A stretch of 64,000 nt of DNA. Origin: UBA9676 sp963730065. GTDB lineage: Bacteria; Actinomycetota; Actinomycetes; Streptosporangiales; Streptosporangiaceae. The notes beneath the pieces are model-generated. The model was not told where the DNA came from. It saw only the letters and a list, made by a program, of their open reading frames with translations, and searched no databases. Made by a program: the position numbers and the translations under genes. The DNA is taken from NCBI GenBank assembly GCA_963730065.1, contig CAVSQL010000024.1, forward strand, positions 1-64,000, in the 5' to 3' direction. Of the stretch, positions 43,951 through 52,716 are shown piece by piece. The stretch's first letter is position 1. The number at the start of each line of letters is the position of its first letter.

Positions 43951-44246
43951 GTACTTGCTCCCTCGGGATGGGACGGACGACCGTGGGAGGCGGCGGGCAC
44001 CGGATCGAACCCGCCGGGGTGGAACGGATGGCAGCGGCCGACCCTGCGCACCGCGAGCCAGGCGCCGCGCAGCGCCCCGTGCTCACGGACCGCTTCCAGC
44101 GCGTACGCGCTGCACGAGGGCGCGAAACGGCAGCGCGGGGCCAGCAGTGGGCTGACGAACCGCCGGTAGCCGGTGATCAGGGCCACCATCACCCGCGCGG
44201 CAGCCGATGGCCTGGCCCGCGCCAGCGTCCCATCTGCTTCAGTCAT
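43947..44246 (-). CDS. yidD: Membrane protein insertion efficiency factor YidD
   Basis: 99 aa. The conserved core YRRFVSPLLAPRCRFAPSCSAYALEAVREHGALRG with RCHPFHPGGFDPVP (reported as separate blocks) is unmistakable, with three conserved cysteines. It is an amphipathic membrane-associated protein that aids YidC. 4-bp overlaps link it to rnpA upstream and yidC downstream. Confidence 0.95.
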   Translation of the reverse strand: MTEADGTLARARPSAAARVMVALITGYRRFVSPLLAPRCRFAPSCSAYALEAVREHGALRGAWLAVRRVGRCHPFHPGGFDPVPAASHGRPSHPEGAST

Positions 44247-44611
44247 CGCCGCAGCGCCCCTACCTGCCGCCGCACCAATGTGCTCATCACCAGGTCGAGT
44301 TCGGCGGCGAGATTTGCCTGGCGTGCAGTCGCGGCCTGCGGATGAGCCCGGACAACAAGCAGGCTACCTCCCGGAAGCGATGACAGGTACTCACGCACCA
44401 GTGCCCGCAGGCGCCGGCGCACCCTGTTCCGCACGACCGCGTTGCCGACCGACCGGCTCACCACGAACCCCGCACGCGGCGGGCTTTCGTCCTCCGCACC
44501 GGCGGGAACGAGCAAATGCCCGGTCAGCAGCGTGCGCCCGGACCGGCTGCCCCGCCGGACAGCGTCCGAGAAATCACGTTGCCGTCTCATCCGGGATTCT
44601 GTGGGAAGCAC
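44243..44611 (-). CDS. rnpA: Ribonuclease P protein component
   Basis: 122 aa from GTG 44611, chosen for GGGAGGTT 5 nt upstream and for the usual N-terminus MLPTESRMRRQRDFSDAV. The RNR motif is in GNAVVRNRVRRRLRALVRE. It binds the RNase P RNA and helps mature tRNA 5' ends. It lies 35 bp after rpmH. Confidence 0.95.
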   Translation of the reverse strand: MLPTESRMRRQRDFSDAVRRGSRSGRTLLTGHLLVPAGAEDESPPRAGFVVSRSVGNAVVRNRVRRRLRALVREYLSSLPGGSLLVVRAHPQAATARQANLAAELDLVMSTLVRRQVGALRR

Positions 44612-44646
44612 CGGTAACCTCCCCGCTGGCGCCGTGCACGGGACGG

Positions 44647-44784
44647 TCAGACGCTGACCCGGGACCGGCCCTTGCGCCGCCGCGCGGCGAGGATCGCGCG
44701 CCCGGCCCTGGTCCGCATGCGCAGCCGGAAGCCATGCGTCTTGGCCCGGCGGCGGTTGTTCGGCTGGAACGTGCGCTTGCTCAC
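44647..44784 (-). CDS. rpmH: 50S ribosomal protein L34
   Basis: 45 aa from GTG 44784 (MSKRTFQPNNRRRAKTHGF). Ends RRRKGRSRVSV. Length and sequence are fully typical. It leads the rpmH-rnpA-yidD-yidC-jag-rsmG-parA-parB transcript away from dnaA. Confidence 0.97.
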   Translation of the reverse strand: MSKRTFQPNNRRRAKTHGFRLRMRTRAGRAILAARRRKGRSRVSV

Positions 44785-45156
44785 GGGTGACTCCCGGTAG
44801 GTGCTTGCATGGCCAGGCCACCTCCGGCGAAAGGCGCGTGAGCGCGCGGCGCAGCCGCCGGGGTAGCTGGGTCTGTTCACGGTACGCGCCGCGGTCACCA
44901 CTGGTCAAACCAAGCAAGACCGCAACGCCGACCGGCGGCGCCATCGGGTTGCGCCGGGAAACGGCCGTTTACCTAACGTACATCCACGTCGCCCCCTAGG
45001 CTGTGGACAACCGGCTCGTTTGCACGCCAGCAGGCGCACCAGCGATCGTGGGCGCTGCGTTTCGCCACACGCTCCCCTCGCGCACCAGGTGATGTCTTGG
45101 CGTGCACAGCTTGTGGATAAGACTGTTGATCACGTTGGGGGCGAGGTGGCCAACTG
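44785..45156. promoter_or_regulatory. rpmH-dnaA divergent region with two strong DnaA boxes
   Basis: TGTGGACAA at 45002-45010 and TGTGGATAA at 45112-45120 are perfect DnaA boxes in reverse orientation; TTCGCCACA near 45061 is a weak match. They lie before dnaA, so DnaA autoregulation is likely, and the region may be part of oriC. No gene is present. Confidence 0.7.
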
Positions 45157-46869
45157 ATGAGCGAGACCGACCTCGGGGAGGTCTGGGCCAGATCCCTCGA
45201 CGAGCTATCCGACCTGCACATCGAGCCCCATCAGCGGGCCTGGCTGCGGCTGACCCGGCCACTGGGCCTGGTCGAGAACACCGCGCTCATTGCCACGCCC
45301 AACGAGTTCGTCAAAGAACAGCTCGAGACCAGGCTGCGGGCACTGATCACGCATGCCCTGTCCCGCGAACTCGGCCGCAACATCCAGCTCGCGGTCACGG
45401 TGGACCCGGCCGCCACGGCCGAGCCGCCGCCCGGAACCGCCGTGCCACCCGGCGCCCGGCCGGGACCGCCCGCGGACGGGTACACCGTAAGCGCCGCCCA
45501 GCCGTGGCCGCCGGACGGATCGGCGATCATCCCGATGCCACGCGAGGCCGGCCAGCCCCCGGCCGGGGGCCAGGGCCCGGGCAGCCCGGCCGCTGGCACC
45601 GCCTCCGCCGACAGCCCGCCGCAGCCGCCGGCCGAGGCCGCACCGGCGCCGGGCACCGCGACCGTCCCCGCAGGCACCGCGACCGCACCGGGCGGCGTCG
45701 CGCCGGGCCCGGGCGGGGGCCATCTGGGCGGGCGCCCCGGCAACCACTCCGGCGGGCATCTCGGCGGACTGTCCCACCGCCCGCCCGATCTGCCGGCCAG
45801 CGGCCCGGGTGTGCCCCGCCCGGCGCCGGCCCAGGCCCGGCTCAACCCCAAGTACACGTTCGAGACGTTCGTCATCGGGTCGAGCAACCGCTTCGCGCAC
45901 GCCGCCGCGGTGGCGGTCGCCGAGGCGCCGGCGAAGGCGTACAACCCGCTGTTCATCTACGGCGACTCCGGCCTGGGCAAGACCCACCTGCTGCACGCGA
46001 TCGGGCATTACGCGCAGAGCCTCTACCACGGGGTCAAGGTGCGGTACGTCAGCTCGGAGGAGTTCACCAACGACTTCATCAACATGATCAGGGACGGCAA
46101 GCAGGACGGGTTCCGCCGCCGCTACCGCGACGTGGACGTGCTGCTGGTCGACGACATCCAGTTCCTGGAGAACAAGGAAGGGACGCAGGAGGAGTTCTTC
46201 CACACCTTCAACACGCTGCACAACGCCAGCAAGCAGATCGTCATCTCCAGCGACCGCGCGCCCAAGCGCCTGGTGACGCTCGAAGACCGGCTGCGGAGCC
46301 GGTTCGAATGGGGCCTGCTCACCGACGTCCAGCCGCCGGAGCTGGAGACCCGCATCGCGATCCTGCGCAAGAAGGCGGTCCAGGAGGGGCTCAACGCGCC
46401 GCCGGAGGCACTGGAGTACATCGCGAGCCGGATCTCCACCAACATCCGTGAGCTCGAGGGCGCGCTCATCCGGGTGACCGCCTTCGCCAGCCTCAACCGC
46501 CAGTCCGTCGACCTCCAGCTGGCCGAGATCGTGCTCAAGGATCTGATCCCGGAGGCGCAGGGGCCGGAGATCACCGCCGCGACCATCATGGGCCAGACGG
46601 CCTCGTACTTCGGGCTGTCGATCGACGACCTCTGCGGCACGTCCCGGTCCCGGGTCCTGGTGACGGCCCGCCAGATCGCCATGTACCTGTGCCGCGAGCT
46701 GACCGACCTGTCGCTGCCGAAGATCGGCCAGCAGTTCGGCGGCCGCGACCACACCACCGTGATGCACGCCGAACGTAAGATCCGCTCGCTCATGGCCGAG
46801 CGCCGGTCGATCTTCAACCAGGTCACCGAGCTCACCAACCGCATCAAGCAGCAGGCGCGGTCCGGATGA
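45157..46869 (+). CDS. dnaA: Chromosomal replication initiator DnaA
   Basis: 570 aa. Domain I about 1-85; a long Pro/Gly-rich domain II linker about 86-235; AAA+ domain III with FVIGSSNRFAHAAAVAVAEA, Walker A GDSGLGKTH and Walker B VLLVDDIQFL; domain IV with the DnaA box-binding signature GGRDHTTVMHAERKI. It binds DnaA boxes and melts oriC. The long linker is typical of actinomycetes. Confidence 0.98.
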   Translation: MSETDLGEVWARSLDELSDLHIEPHQRAWLRLTRPLGLVENTALIATPNEFVKEQLETRLRALITHALSRELGRNIQLAVTVDPAATAEPPPGTAVPPGARPGPPADGYTVSAAQPWPPDGSAIIPMPREAGQPPAGGQGPGSPAAGTASADSPPQPPAEAAPAPGTATVPAGTATAPGGVAPGPGGGHLGGRPGNHSGGHLGGLSHRPPDLPASGPGVPRPAPAQARLNPKYTFETFVIGSSNRFAHAAAVAVAEAPAKAYNPLFIYGDSGLGKTHLLHAIGHYAQSLYHGVKVRYVSSEEFTNDFINMIRDGKQDGFRRRYRDVDVLLVDDIQFLENKEGTQEEFFHTFNTLHNASKQIVISSDRAPKRLVTLEDRLRSRFEWGLLTDVQPPELETRIAILRKKAVQEGLNAPPEALEYIASRISTNIRELEGALIRVTAFASLNRQSVDLQLAEIVLKDLIPEAQGPEITAATIMGQTASYFGLSIDDLCGTSRSRVLVTARQIAMYLCRELTDLSLPKIGQQFGGRDHTTVMHAERKIRSLMAERRSIFNQVTELTNRIKQQARSG

Positions 46870-47301
46870 CCGACCACGTATCAGTAACGCCCGTCACAAT
46901 CGGTACACACAGGCTGTGGATATCCCTGTGGACACCCTTGGGATGGCCGGCGGACAACGTGGGGGGACCGGGGGGTAACGGCGAGGAAAACGGCCCGGGT
47001 GCAGCTGGCGTCCACAGCTCATCCCCCGCCCGCCGCCACTCACCCACAGGCCTTGTGGCCACCGGAACCGGCCGTAGGCTGGGATATCGCCCGCTGTCCC
47101 CAGGATCCACCGTCCCTACGACGACTACGTTCTGTCTTTCATCTCTAGTACAACCCCATAGAAGGCAACCAGCGGCACACCCGCGGCTGCGCCGGTCCCA
47201 CGCTCACCACCCAGCCACGGGCTACCTTCGGCCAGCACCGCCTGCCAGCTGGCCACGGGCCGCCGCCGTTCCCGTCCTCAAGTAACAGGAGGCAGCTTCC
47301 G
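46870..47301. other. dnaA-dnaN intergenic region, oriC candidate
   Basis: 432 bp without a gene, in the position where Streptomyces and mycobacteria carry oriC. TGTGGATAT (46915-46923) and TGTGGACAC (46927-46935) each differ by one base from strong DnaA boxes; TTGTCC-like and GCGTCCACA (47008-47016) are weaker. A relatively AT-rich stretch at about 47125-47165 could be the unwinding element. The number of good boxes is low for an actinomycete oriC. Confidence 0.55.
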
Positions 47302-48435
47302 GTGAAGATCCAGGTGGAGCGCGACGCGCTCGCCGAGGCCGTCGCCTGGACCGCCCGCGGGCTCCCGGCACGCCCCGCTGTCCCCGTCCTGGCCGGCATG
47401 CGCCTGCAGGCCGACGCCGAGCTCACGCTGGCCGGCTTCGACTACGACGTATCCGCCCAGGCCCGCATCCCGGTGGCCACCGAGGAGGAGGGCACCGCGC
47501 TGGTGTCGGGGCGGCTGCTCGCCGAGATCACCCGCAGCCTTCCCGCCCGCCCGGTGCAGATCTCGGCCGACAGCTCCCGCGCCACCCTGACCTGCGGCAG
47601 CACCACCTTCACGCTGCTCACGATGCCGGTCGAGGACTACCCCACCCTGCCGGAGATGCCGCCGCCGGCCGGCTCCATCGGCAGCGACGCCTTCGCCACC
47701 GCGGTGAACCAGTCGGCGGCCGCGGCCGGGCGTGACGACACGCTCCCGGCCCTGACCGGCGTGCGGATCGAGATCGAGGGCGACACGCTCACCCTGGTGT
47801 CCACCGACCGGTACCGGCTGGCCGTGCGCGAGCTGCGGTGGAACCCGGCCCGGCCGGACCTGAGCGCCTCGGTGCTGGTCCCGGCCCGGGCGCTGTCGGA
47901 GACCGCCCGCGCGCTCACCTCCGGGGCGGAGGTCTCGATCGCCCTGGCCCTGCCCGGCGAGGACGGCGCCGCCGGTGAGGGCATGATCGGTTTCGAGGGC
48001 GGCGGCCGCCGCACCACCACCCGCCTGCTCGGCGGCGACTTCCCCCGCTACCAGACGCTCCTGCCCAGTCACGTGAACGCGGTCGCCGAGCTGGCCACCG
48101 CGTCGTTCTCCGAGGCGGTCAAGCGGGTCGCCCTGGTGGCCGAGCGCAACACCGCGGTCCGGCTCTCCTTCTCGGCCGGCCAGCTGGTGCTCGAGGCCGG
48201 CAGCGGGGACGAGGCGCAGGCGGTCGAGGTCCTCGACGCCGGCTACGAAGGGGACGACCTGCAGATCGCCTTCAACCCGACCTACCTGCTCGACGGGCTG
48301 ACCGCGATCGACTCCGACACCGCCCGCATGTCCTTCACCGAAGGGGGCAAGCCGGCCCTGATCACCGGCAAGCCAGCGCCCGACGAGCAGCCCGACTACC
48401 GCTACCTGCTGATGCCCATCCGGCTCGGGACCTGA
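47302..48435 (+). CDS. dnaN: DNA polymerase III beta subunit (sliding clamp)
   Basis: 377 aa from GTG 47302, ribosome site AGGAGG. Begins KIQVERDALAEAVAWTARGL; three clamp domains with GVRIEIEGDTLTLVSTDRYRL and LLGGDFPRYQTLLPSH (family blocks) and the usual end PDYRYLLMPIRL. It forms a ring that tethers the polymerase. The following 160 bp before recF hold no gnd gene, which often stands there in relatives. Confidence 0.97.
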   Translation: MKIQVERDALAEAVAWTARGLPARPAVPVLAGMRLQADAELTLAGFDYDVSAQARIPVATEEEGTALVSGRLLAEITRSLPARPVQISADSSRATLTCGSTTFTLLTMPVEDYPTLPEMPPPAGSIGSDAFATAVNQSAAAAGRDDTLPALTGVRIEIEGDTLTLVSTDRYRLAVRELRWNPARPDLSASVLVPARALSETARALTSGAEVSIALALPGEDGAAGEGMIGFEGGGRRTTTRLLGGDFPRYQTLLPSHVNAVAELATASFSEAVKRVALVAERNTAVRLSFSAGQLVLEAGSGDEAQAVEVLDAGYEGDDLQIAFNPTYLLDGLTAIDSDTARMSFTEGGKPALITGKPAPDEQPDYRYLLMPIRLGT

Positions 48436-48594
48436 CGGCCGGCCGCGCCGCCCGGCGACGCCGGGTTCGTGCCCGCCGGGTCGGCCTGCATCCGCGCCGC
48501 CTACCTGAAGGCCCACGCCGTGCTGCCCGGCGGCTGAGCGCGCGCCCGGGCCGCGCATCCGCCGGCCGACGGCCCGCACGGGTAGCCTCCTGGT

Positions 48595-49952
48595 GTGCAC
48601 CTGACCCGACTCTCCCTCACCGATTTCCGGTCCTACGCCGGGGTGGAGCTGAGCCTGGAGCCGGGGGTGAGCACTTTCCTCGGCCCCAACGGGCAGGGCA
48701 AGACCAACCTGGTCGAGGCGGCGGCATACGTCGCGACACTCGGCTCGCACCGGGTGGCGACCGACGCACCGCTGGTCCGCGCCGGGGCCGAGCGGGCCAT
48801 CCTGCGCGCCGCGGTCACCTCCGGCGACACCGGCCGCCTGGTCGAGATCGAGATCAACCCCGGCCGGGCCAACCGGGCCCGGCTCAACCGTGCGCCGGTG
48901 AGCCGCCCCCGCCAGGTGCTCGGGGTGCTGCGCACCGTCCTGTTCGCGCCCGAGGACCTGGCCCTGGTCAAGGGCGACCCTGAGCAGCGCCGCCGGTTTC
49001 TCGACGACCTGCTGGTCGCGAGCGCGCCACGCTACGCCGGTGTGCGGGCCGACTACGAGCGGGTGCTGCGGCAGCGGACGGCCCTGCTCAAGTCGCTGCG
49101 GGGGCGGCCGGTCCGCCCGGGCCGGCCCCCGGCCTACGCGCGCGCCGGCCGCCCGCAGCAGGGCGGGGCCGGGCAGGCCGGTGAGCCCGCGGACGGCGGG
49201 CCCGGGCACGACGGGGCGAGCCAGAACGGGTCCGGGCAGGACGGTCAGGCCGGGCCAGCCACGCAGGACGGGCCAGAGGATCAGGGCGGACGGTCCTGGC
49301 CGGCCGGCCAGGCCGCCAGCACGCTGGATGTCTGGGACGAGCATCTGGCCACGGCCGGGGCGGAGCTGCTCGCGGCCCGGCTCCGGCTGACCGCCTCGCT
49401 GCGCCCGCTGGTGGCCCGGTCCTACAGTGCCGTGTCCGGCGGGGCGGCCGTGGAAGCCGGGATCAGCTACCGCCAGTCGTTGCGTACCTCCGGGTCCGGG
49501 CCGGCCGGGCCGCCGCCGAGCCGCCCGAGCCCGCCGAGCCGCCCGCCGATGCCGCCCAGCTCGCGGACGGCCTGCGGGAGGCGCTGGCCAGGGTGCGCGG
49601 CCAGGAGCTGGAACGCGGGGTGTGCCTGGCCGGCCCGCACCGCGACGACCTGGACCTGCGGATCGGCGAGCTGCCCGCCCGGGGGTATGCCAGCCACGGC
49701 GAATCCTGGTCGATGGCGCTCGCGCTCCGCCTGGCCGCGTTCGAGACGCTGCGCGGCGCCGGGGACGACCCGGTGCTGCTGCTCGACGACGTGTTCGCCG
49801 AGCTCGACACGGGCCGCCGGGAACGGCTGGCCGGCCTGGTCGCGGGCGCGGAGCAGGTGCTGGTGACCGCGGCGGTGCCCGCCGACGTCCCGGCCGCGCT
49901 CCACGGTGCCCGCTTCGACGTGGGCGGCGGGACGGTGACCCGTGCCGGATGA
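48595..49952 (+). CDS. recF: DNA replication and repair protein RecF, apparent frameshift
   Basis: GTG 48595. Walker A GPNGQGKTN in LTDFRSYAGVELSLEPG context, then VLFAPEDLALVKGDPEQRRRFLD. A roughly 55-residue Gly/Gln/Asp-rich insertion (about 180-240) is unusual. The frame changes at about 49490-49520 in a CCGGGCCGGCCGGGCC run; another frame continues with ARVRGQELERGVCLAGPHRD, RGYASHGESWSMALALRLA and Walker B LLLDDVFAELD to the stop at 49952. The first frame would end at 49866 without these motifs. RecF loads RecA at gaps. Sequence error or a true mutation cannot be separated here. Confidence 0.85.
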
Positions 49953-50604
49953 GCAGGACGGGCCCGACCGCGCGCGGCTGGCCGCGGATGCGCTCGCGGA
50001 CGCGAAGGCCGACGCCCGGGCCCGGGGCGAGCGCGCCCCCGCGGCCGAATTCGCTGCCGAACGAAAGGTGCGCGGTGCCCCCCCTGCCCCGGCGCGGCAC
50101 CGGCCCAGTGCCGGAGGGCCGGGAGGGGCGGACGGGATCAGTGCGGCAGGAGAGGCGGAAGGGACCAGTGAGCCGAGCGGGACGGCTACGGGCGGAGCGG
50201 CCACGGGCGGGCGGGAGCGCCGGGCGGGCCGGGCGGCCCGGCGGCGGCGGGAAGACCCGCAGCCGCTCGGTGCCGCCATCGAAGGGCTGCTGGACGATCA
50301 GGGGTGGCGGACCGCGGCCGCGGTGGGCTCGGTGTTCGGCCGGTGGGAGGAGATCGTGGGCGCCGCGCTGGCCGCCCACACCAGGCCGGGCGGCTTCACC
50401 GACGGGGAACTCCTGGTCATCGCCGACTCCACCGCCTGGGCGACGCAGGTCAGGCTGCTGCGCGCCCAGCTCATCCGGCGGCTGAACACCGAGCTCGGCG
50501 ACGGCACGGTCACCGTGGTCAAGGTCCGGGGGCCGGTGCCTCCCCGCCAGCAGGGCCAGTGGCGGGTCCGCGACACTCGCGGGCCACGTGACGACTACGG
50601 CTGA
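49942..50604 (+). CDS. dciA: DciA/DUF721-family helicase-loading protein
   Basis: 220 aa from GTG 49942, overlapping the recF end. The N-terminal 100 residues are charged and low-complexity; the DUF721 core (about 108-190) has LLDDQGWRTAAAVGSVFGRW and LLVIADSTAWATQVRLLRAQ. DciA proteins interact with DnaB to load the helicase in bacteria lacking DnaC/DnaI. The order recF-dciA-gyrB is conserved in actinobacteria. Confidence 0.9.
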   Translation: MPDEQDGPDRARLAADALADAKADARARGERAPAAEFAAERKVRGAPPAPARHRPSAGGPGGADGISAAGEAEGTSEPSGTATGGAATGGRERRAGRAARRRREDPQPLGAAIEGLLDDQGWRTAAAVGSVFGRWEEIVGAALAAHTRPGGFTDGELLVIADSTAWATQVRLLRAQLIRRLNTELGDGTVTVVKVRGPVPPRQQGQWRVRDTRGPRDDYG

Positions 50605-50706
50605 GGCGCAAGGTATTCCCAGGTAAAATAGTAAGTGCGCCCCAGGGCTGATAGCAGTGGGGCCTGCGCGCCCTGGCAGCGCATCTTGTTCAGGAGGAGC
50701 TTGCCT

Positions 50707-52644
50707 TTGTCCTACGATGCACGTTCGATCACCGTCCTTGAAGGCCTAGAGGCGGTACGCAAGCGCCCCGGTATGTACATCGGCTCGACCGGCGAACGTG
50801 GCCTGCACCATCTCGTCCATGAGGTGGTGGACAACGCGGTCAACGAGGCGCTCGCCGGGTTCTGTGACCGGATCGAGGTCACCCTGCTCGCCGACGGCGG
50901 GGTCAGGGTGGATGACAACGGCCGCGGCATCCCGGTGGACGACCACCCGGTGGAGAAGCGGCCGGCCCTTGAGGTGGTGATGACCACCCTGCACGCGGGC
51001 GGGAAGTTCGGCGGCGAGTCCTACGCGGTGTCCGGCGGCCTGCACGGCGTCGGCGTCTCGGTGGTGAACGCCCTGTCGGCCCGGCTGGAGGCGGAGGTGC
51101 GCCGGGACGGCTACCGCTGGCGGCAGTCGTACCAGTTCGGCGACCCCACCAGCGCCCTGACCCGGGGCGAGGCGACCGACGAGACCGGCACCACGATCAC
51201 CTTCTGGCCGGATGAGGAGATCTTCGAGTCCACCGAGTGGAGTTTCGAGACGCTGTCGCGGTGGCTGCAGGAGATGGCGTTCCTGAACCGGGGCCTGACG
51301 ATCATCCTGGCCGATCTGCGGCCCGCCCACATCAACGGCGAGCCGCGCGTGGTCACCTACTGCTACGAGGGCGGCATCGCGGACTTCGTCCGCTACCTGA
51401 ACAGGACCAAGGAGGCGGTGCACGCCTCGGTGATCGAGTTCGGTGACGAGGGCTCGGGCATCGCGGTCGAGATCGCCATGCAGTGGAACTCCTCCTACGC
51501 CGAGTCGGTGTACACGTTCGCCAACACGATCAACACCGCCGAGGGCGGGACCCACGAGGAGGGGTTCCGGGCCGCGCTCACCACGATCGTGAACAACTAC
51601 GCCCGGGACCAGAAGCTGGTCCGGGAGAAGGACGAACGGCTCTCCGGCGAGGATGTCCGCGAAGGGCTGGCGGCGATCGTCTCGGTCAAGCTGGCCAACC
51701 CCCAGTTCGAGGGGCAGACCAAGACCAAGCTGGGTAACACCGAGGCCAGGTCGTACGTGCAGAAGGTGTGCAACGACCATCTGCGGGACTGGTTCGACCG
51801 CAACCCCGGCGAGGCCAAGGACATCATCACCAAGGCCGCCCAGGCCTCCCGGGCCCGGATCGCGGCGCGCCAGGCGCGGGACCTGACCAGGCGCAAGGGG
51901 CTGCTGGAGTCAACGTCGCTGCCGGGCAAGCTGTCCGACTGCCAGTCCGGTGACCCCGAACGGTGCGAGATCTACGTGGTCGAGGGTGACTCGGCCGGCG
52001 GCTCGGCCAAGGGCGGCCGCGACCCGGAGTTCCAGGCGATCCTGCCGATCCGGGGCAAGATCCTGAATGTGGAGAAGGCCCGGATCGACCGGGTGCTGAA
52101 GAACAACGAGGTCCAGGCGATGATCACCGCCCTGGGCACCGGTATCCAGGAAGACTTCGACATCACCAAGCTCCGCTATTACAAGATCATCCTGATGGCG
52201 GACGCCGACGTGGACGGCCAGCACATCCGCACCCTGCTGCTCACGCTGCTGTTCCGGTTCATGAAGCCGCTGATCGAGGCCGGGCACGTGTACCTGGCCC
52301 AGCCGCCCCTGTACAAGATCAAGTGGGAGGGGCGCGGGGTCGAGCCCGAGTACGCCTACTCCGACCGGGAGCGGGACGCGCTGATCGAGGCGGGTATCGC
52401 CGCGGGCCGGAAGGACCCGCGCCCGCGTGACGGTGTGCAGCGGTTCAAGGGGCTCGGTGAGATGAACGCCAGCGAGCTGTGGGAGACCACGATGAACCCG
52501 GCGCGGCGGGTGCTGCTCCAGGTCACGCTGGACGACGCGGCCCAGGCCGACGAGCTGTTCAGCGTGCTGATGGGTGAGGACGTGGAGGCACGCCGTTCCT
52601 TCATCCAGCGCAACGCCAAGGACGTCAGGTTCCTCGACATCTGA
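50707..52644 (+). CDS. gyrB: DNA gyrase subunit B
   Basis: 645 aa from TTG 50707, preferred over TTG 50701 because AGGAGGAG (50691-50698) is correctly spaced only for 50707, and LSYDARSITVLEGLEAVRKR is the usual N-terminus. GHKL ATPase: DNAVNEALAGFCD, DDNGRGIPVD, GGLHGVGVSVVNAL; TOPRIM: EGDSAGGSAKGGRD and ILMADADVDGQHI. TAAAAT at 50624-50629 may be its -10 box. It forms A2B2 gyrase with GyrA. Confidence 0.97.
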   Translation: MSYDARSITVLEGLEAVRKRPGMYIGSTGERGLHHLVHEVVDNAVNEALAGFCDRIEVTLLADGGVRVDDNGRGIPVDDHPVEKRPALEVVMTTLHAGGKFGGESYAVSGGLHGVGVSVVNALSARLEAEVRRDGYRWRQSYQFGDPTSALTRGEATDETGTTITFWPDEEIFESTEWSFETLSRWLQEMAFLNRGLTIILADLRPAHINGEPRVVTYCYEGGIADFVRYLNRTKEAVHASVIEFGDEGSGIAVEIAMQWNSSYAESVYTFANTINTAEGGTHEEGFRAALTTIVNNYARDQKLVREKDERLSGEDVREGLAAIVSVKLANPQFEGQTKTKLGNTEARSYVQKVCNDHLRDWFDRNPGEAKDIITKAAQASRARIAARQARDLTRRKGLLESTSLPGKLSDCQSGDPERCEIYVVEGDSAGGSAKGGRDPEFQAILPIRGKILNVEKARIDRVLKNNEVQAMITALGTGIQEDFDITKLRYYKIILMADADVDGQHIRTLLLTLLFRFMKPLIEAGHVYLAQPPLYKIKWEGRGVEPEYAYSDRERDALIEAGIAAGRKDPRPRDGVQRFKGLGEMNASELWETTMNPARRVLLQVTLDDAAQADELFSVLMGEDVEARRSFIQRNAKDVRFLDI

Positions 52645-52716
52645 CCCTGGGCGCGCTCGCGGGGCAGCTCCCGTGGTGGCCACCAGTTTCCAGGAAGACA
52701 TGAGAGAGGCCAGCAA

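Noticed and set aside
48436..48594. Open stretch after dnaN reading GFVPAGSACIRAAYLKAHAV to a stop near 48538
   Set aside because: Too short, with no start or ribosome site and no recognised similarity; it might be a relic of a lost gene such as gnd but this cannot be supported.
47278..50379. Long minus-strand open frame across dnaN, recF and dciA
   Set aside because: Antisense of three conserved genes; product is Arg/Pro-rich low-complexity sequence.
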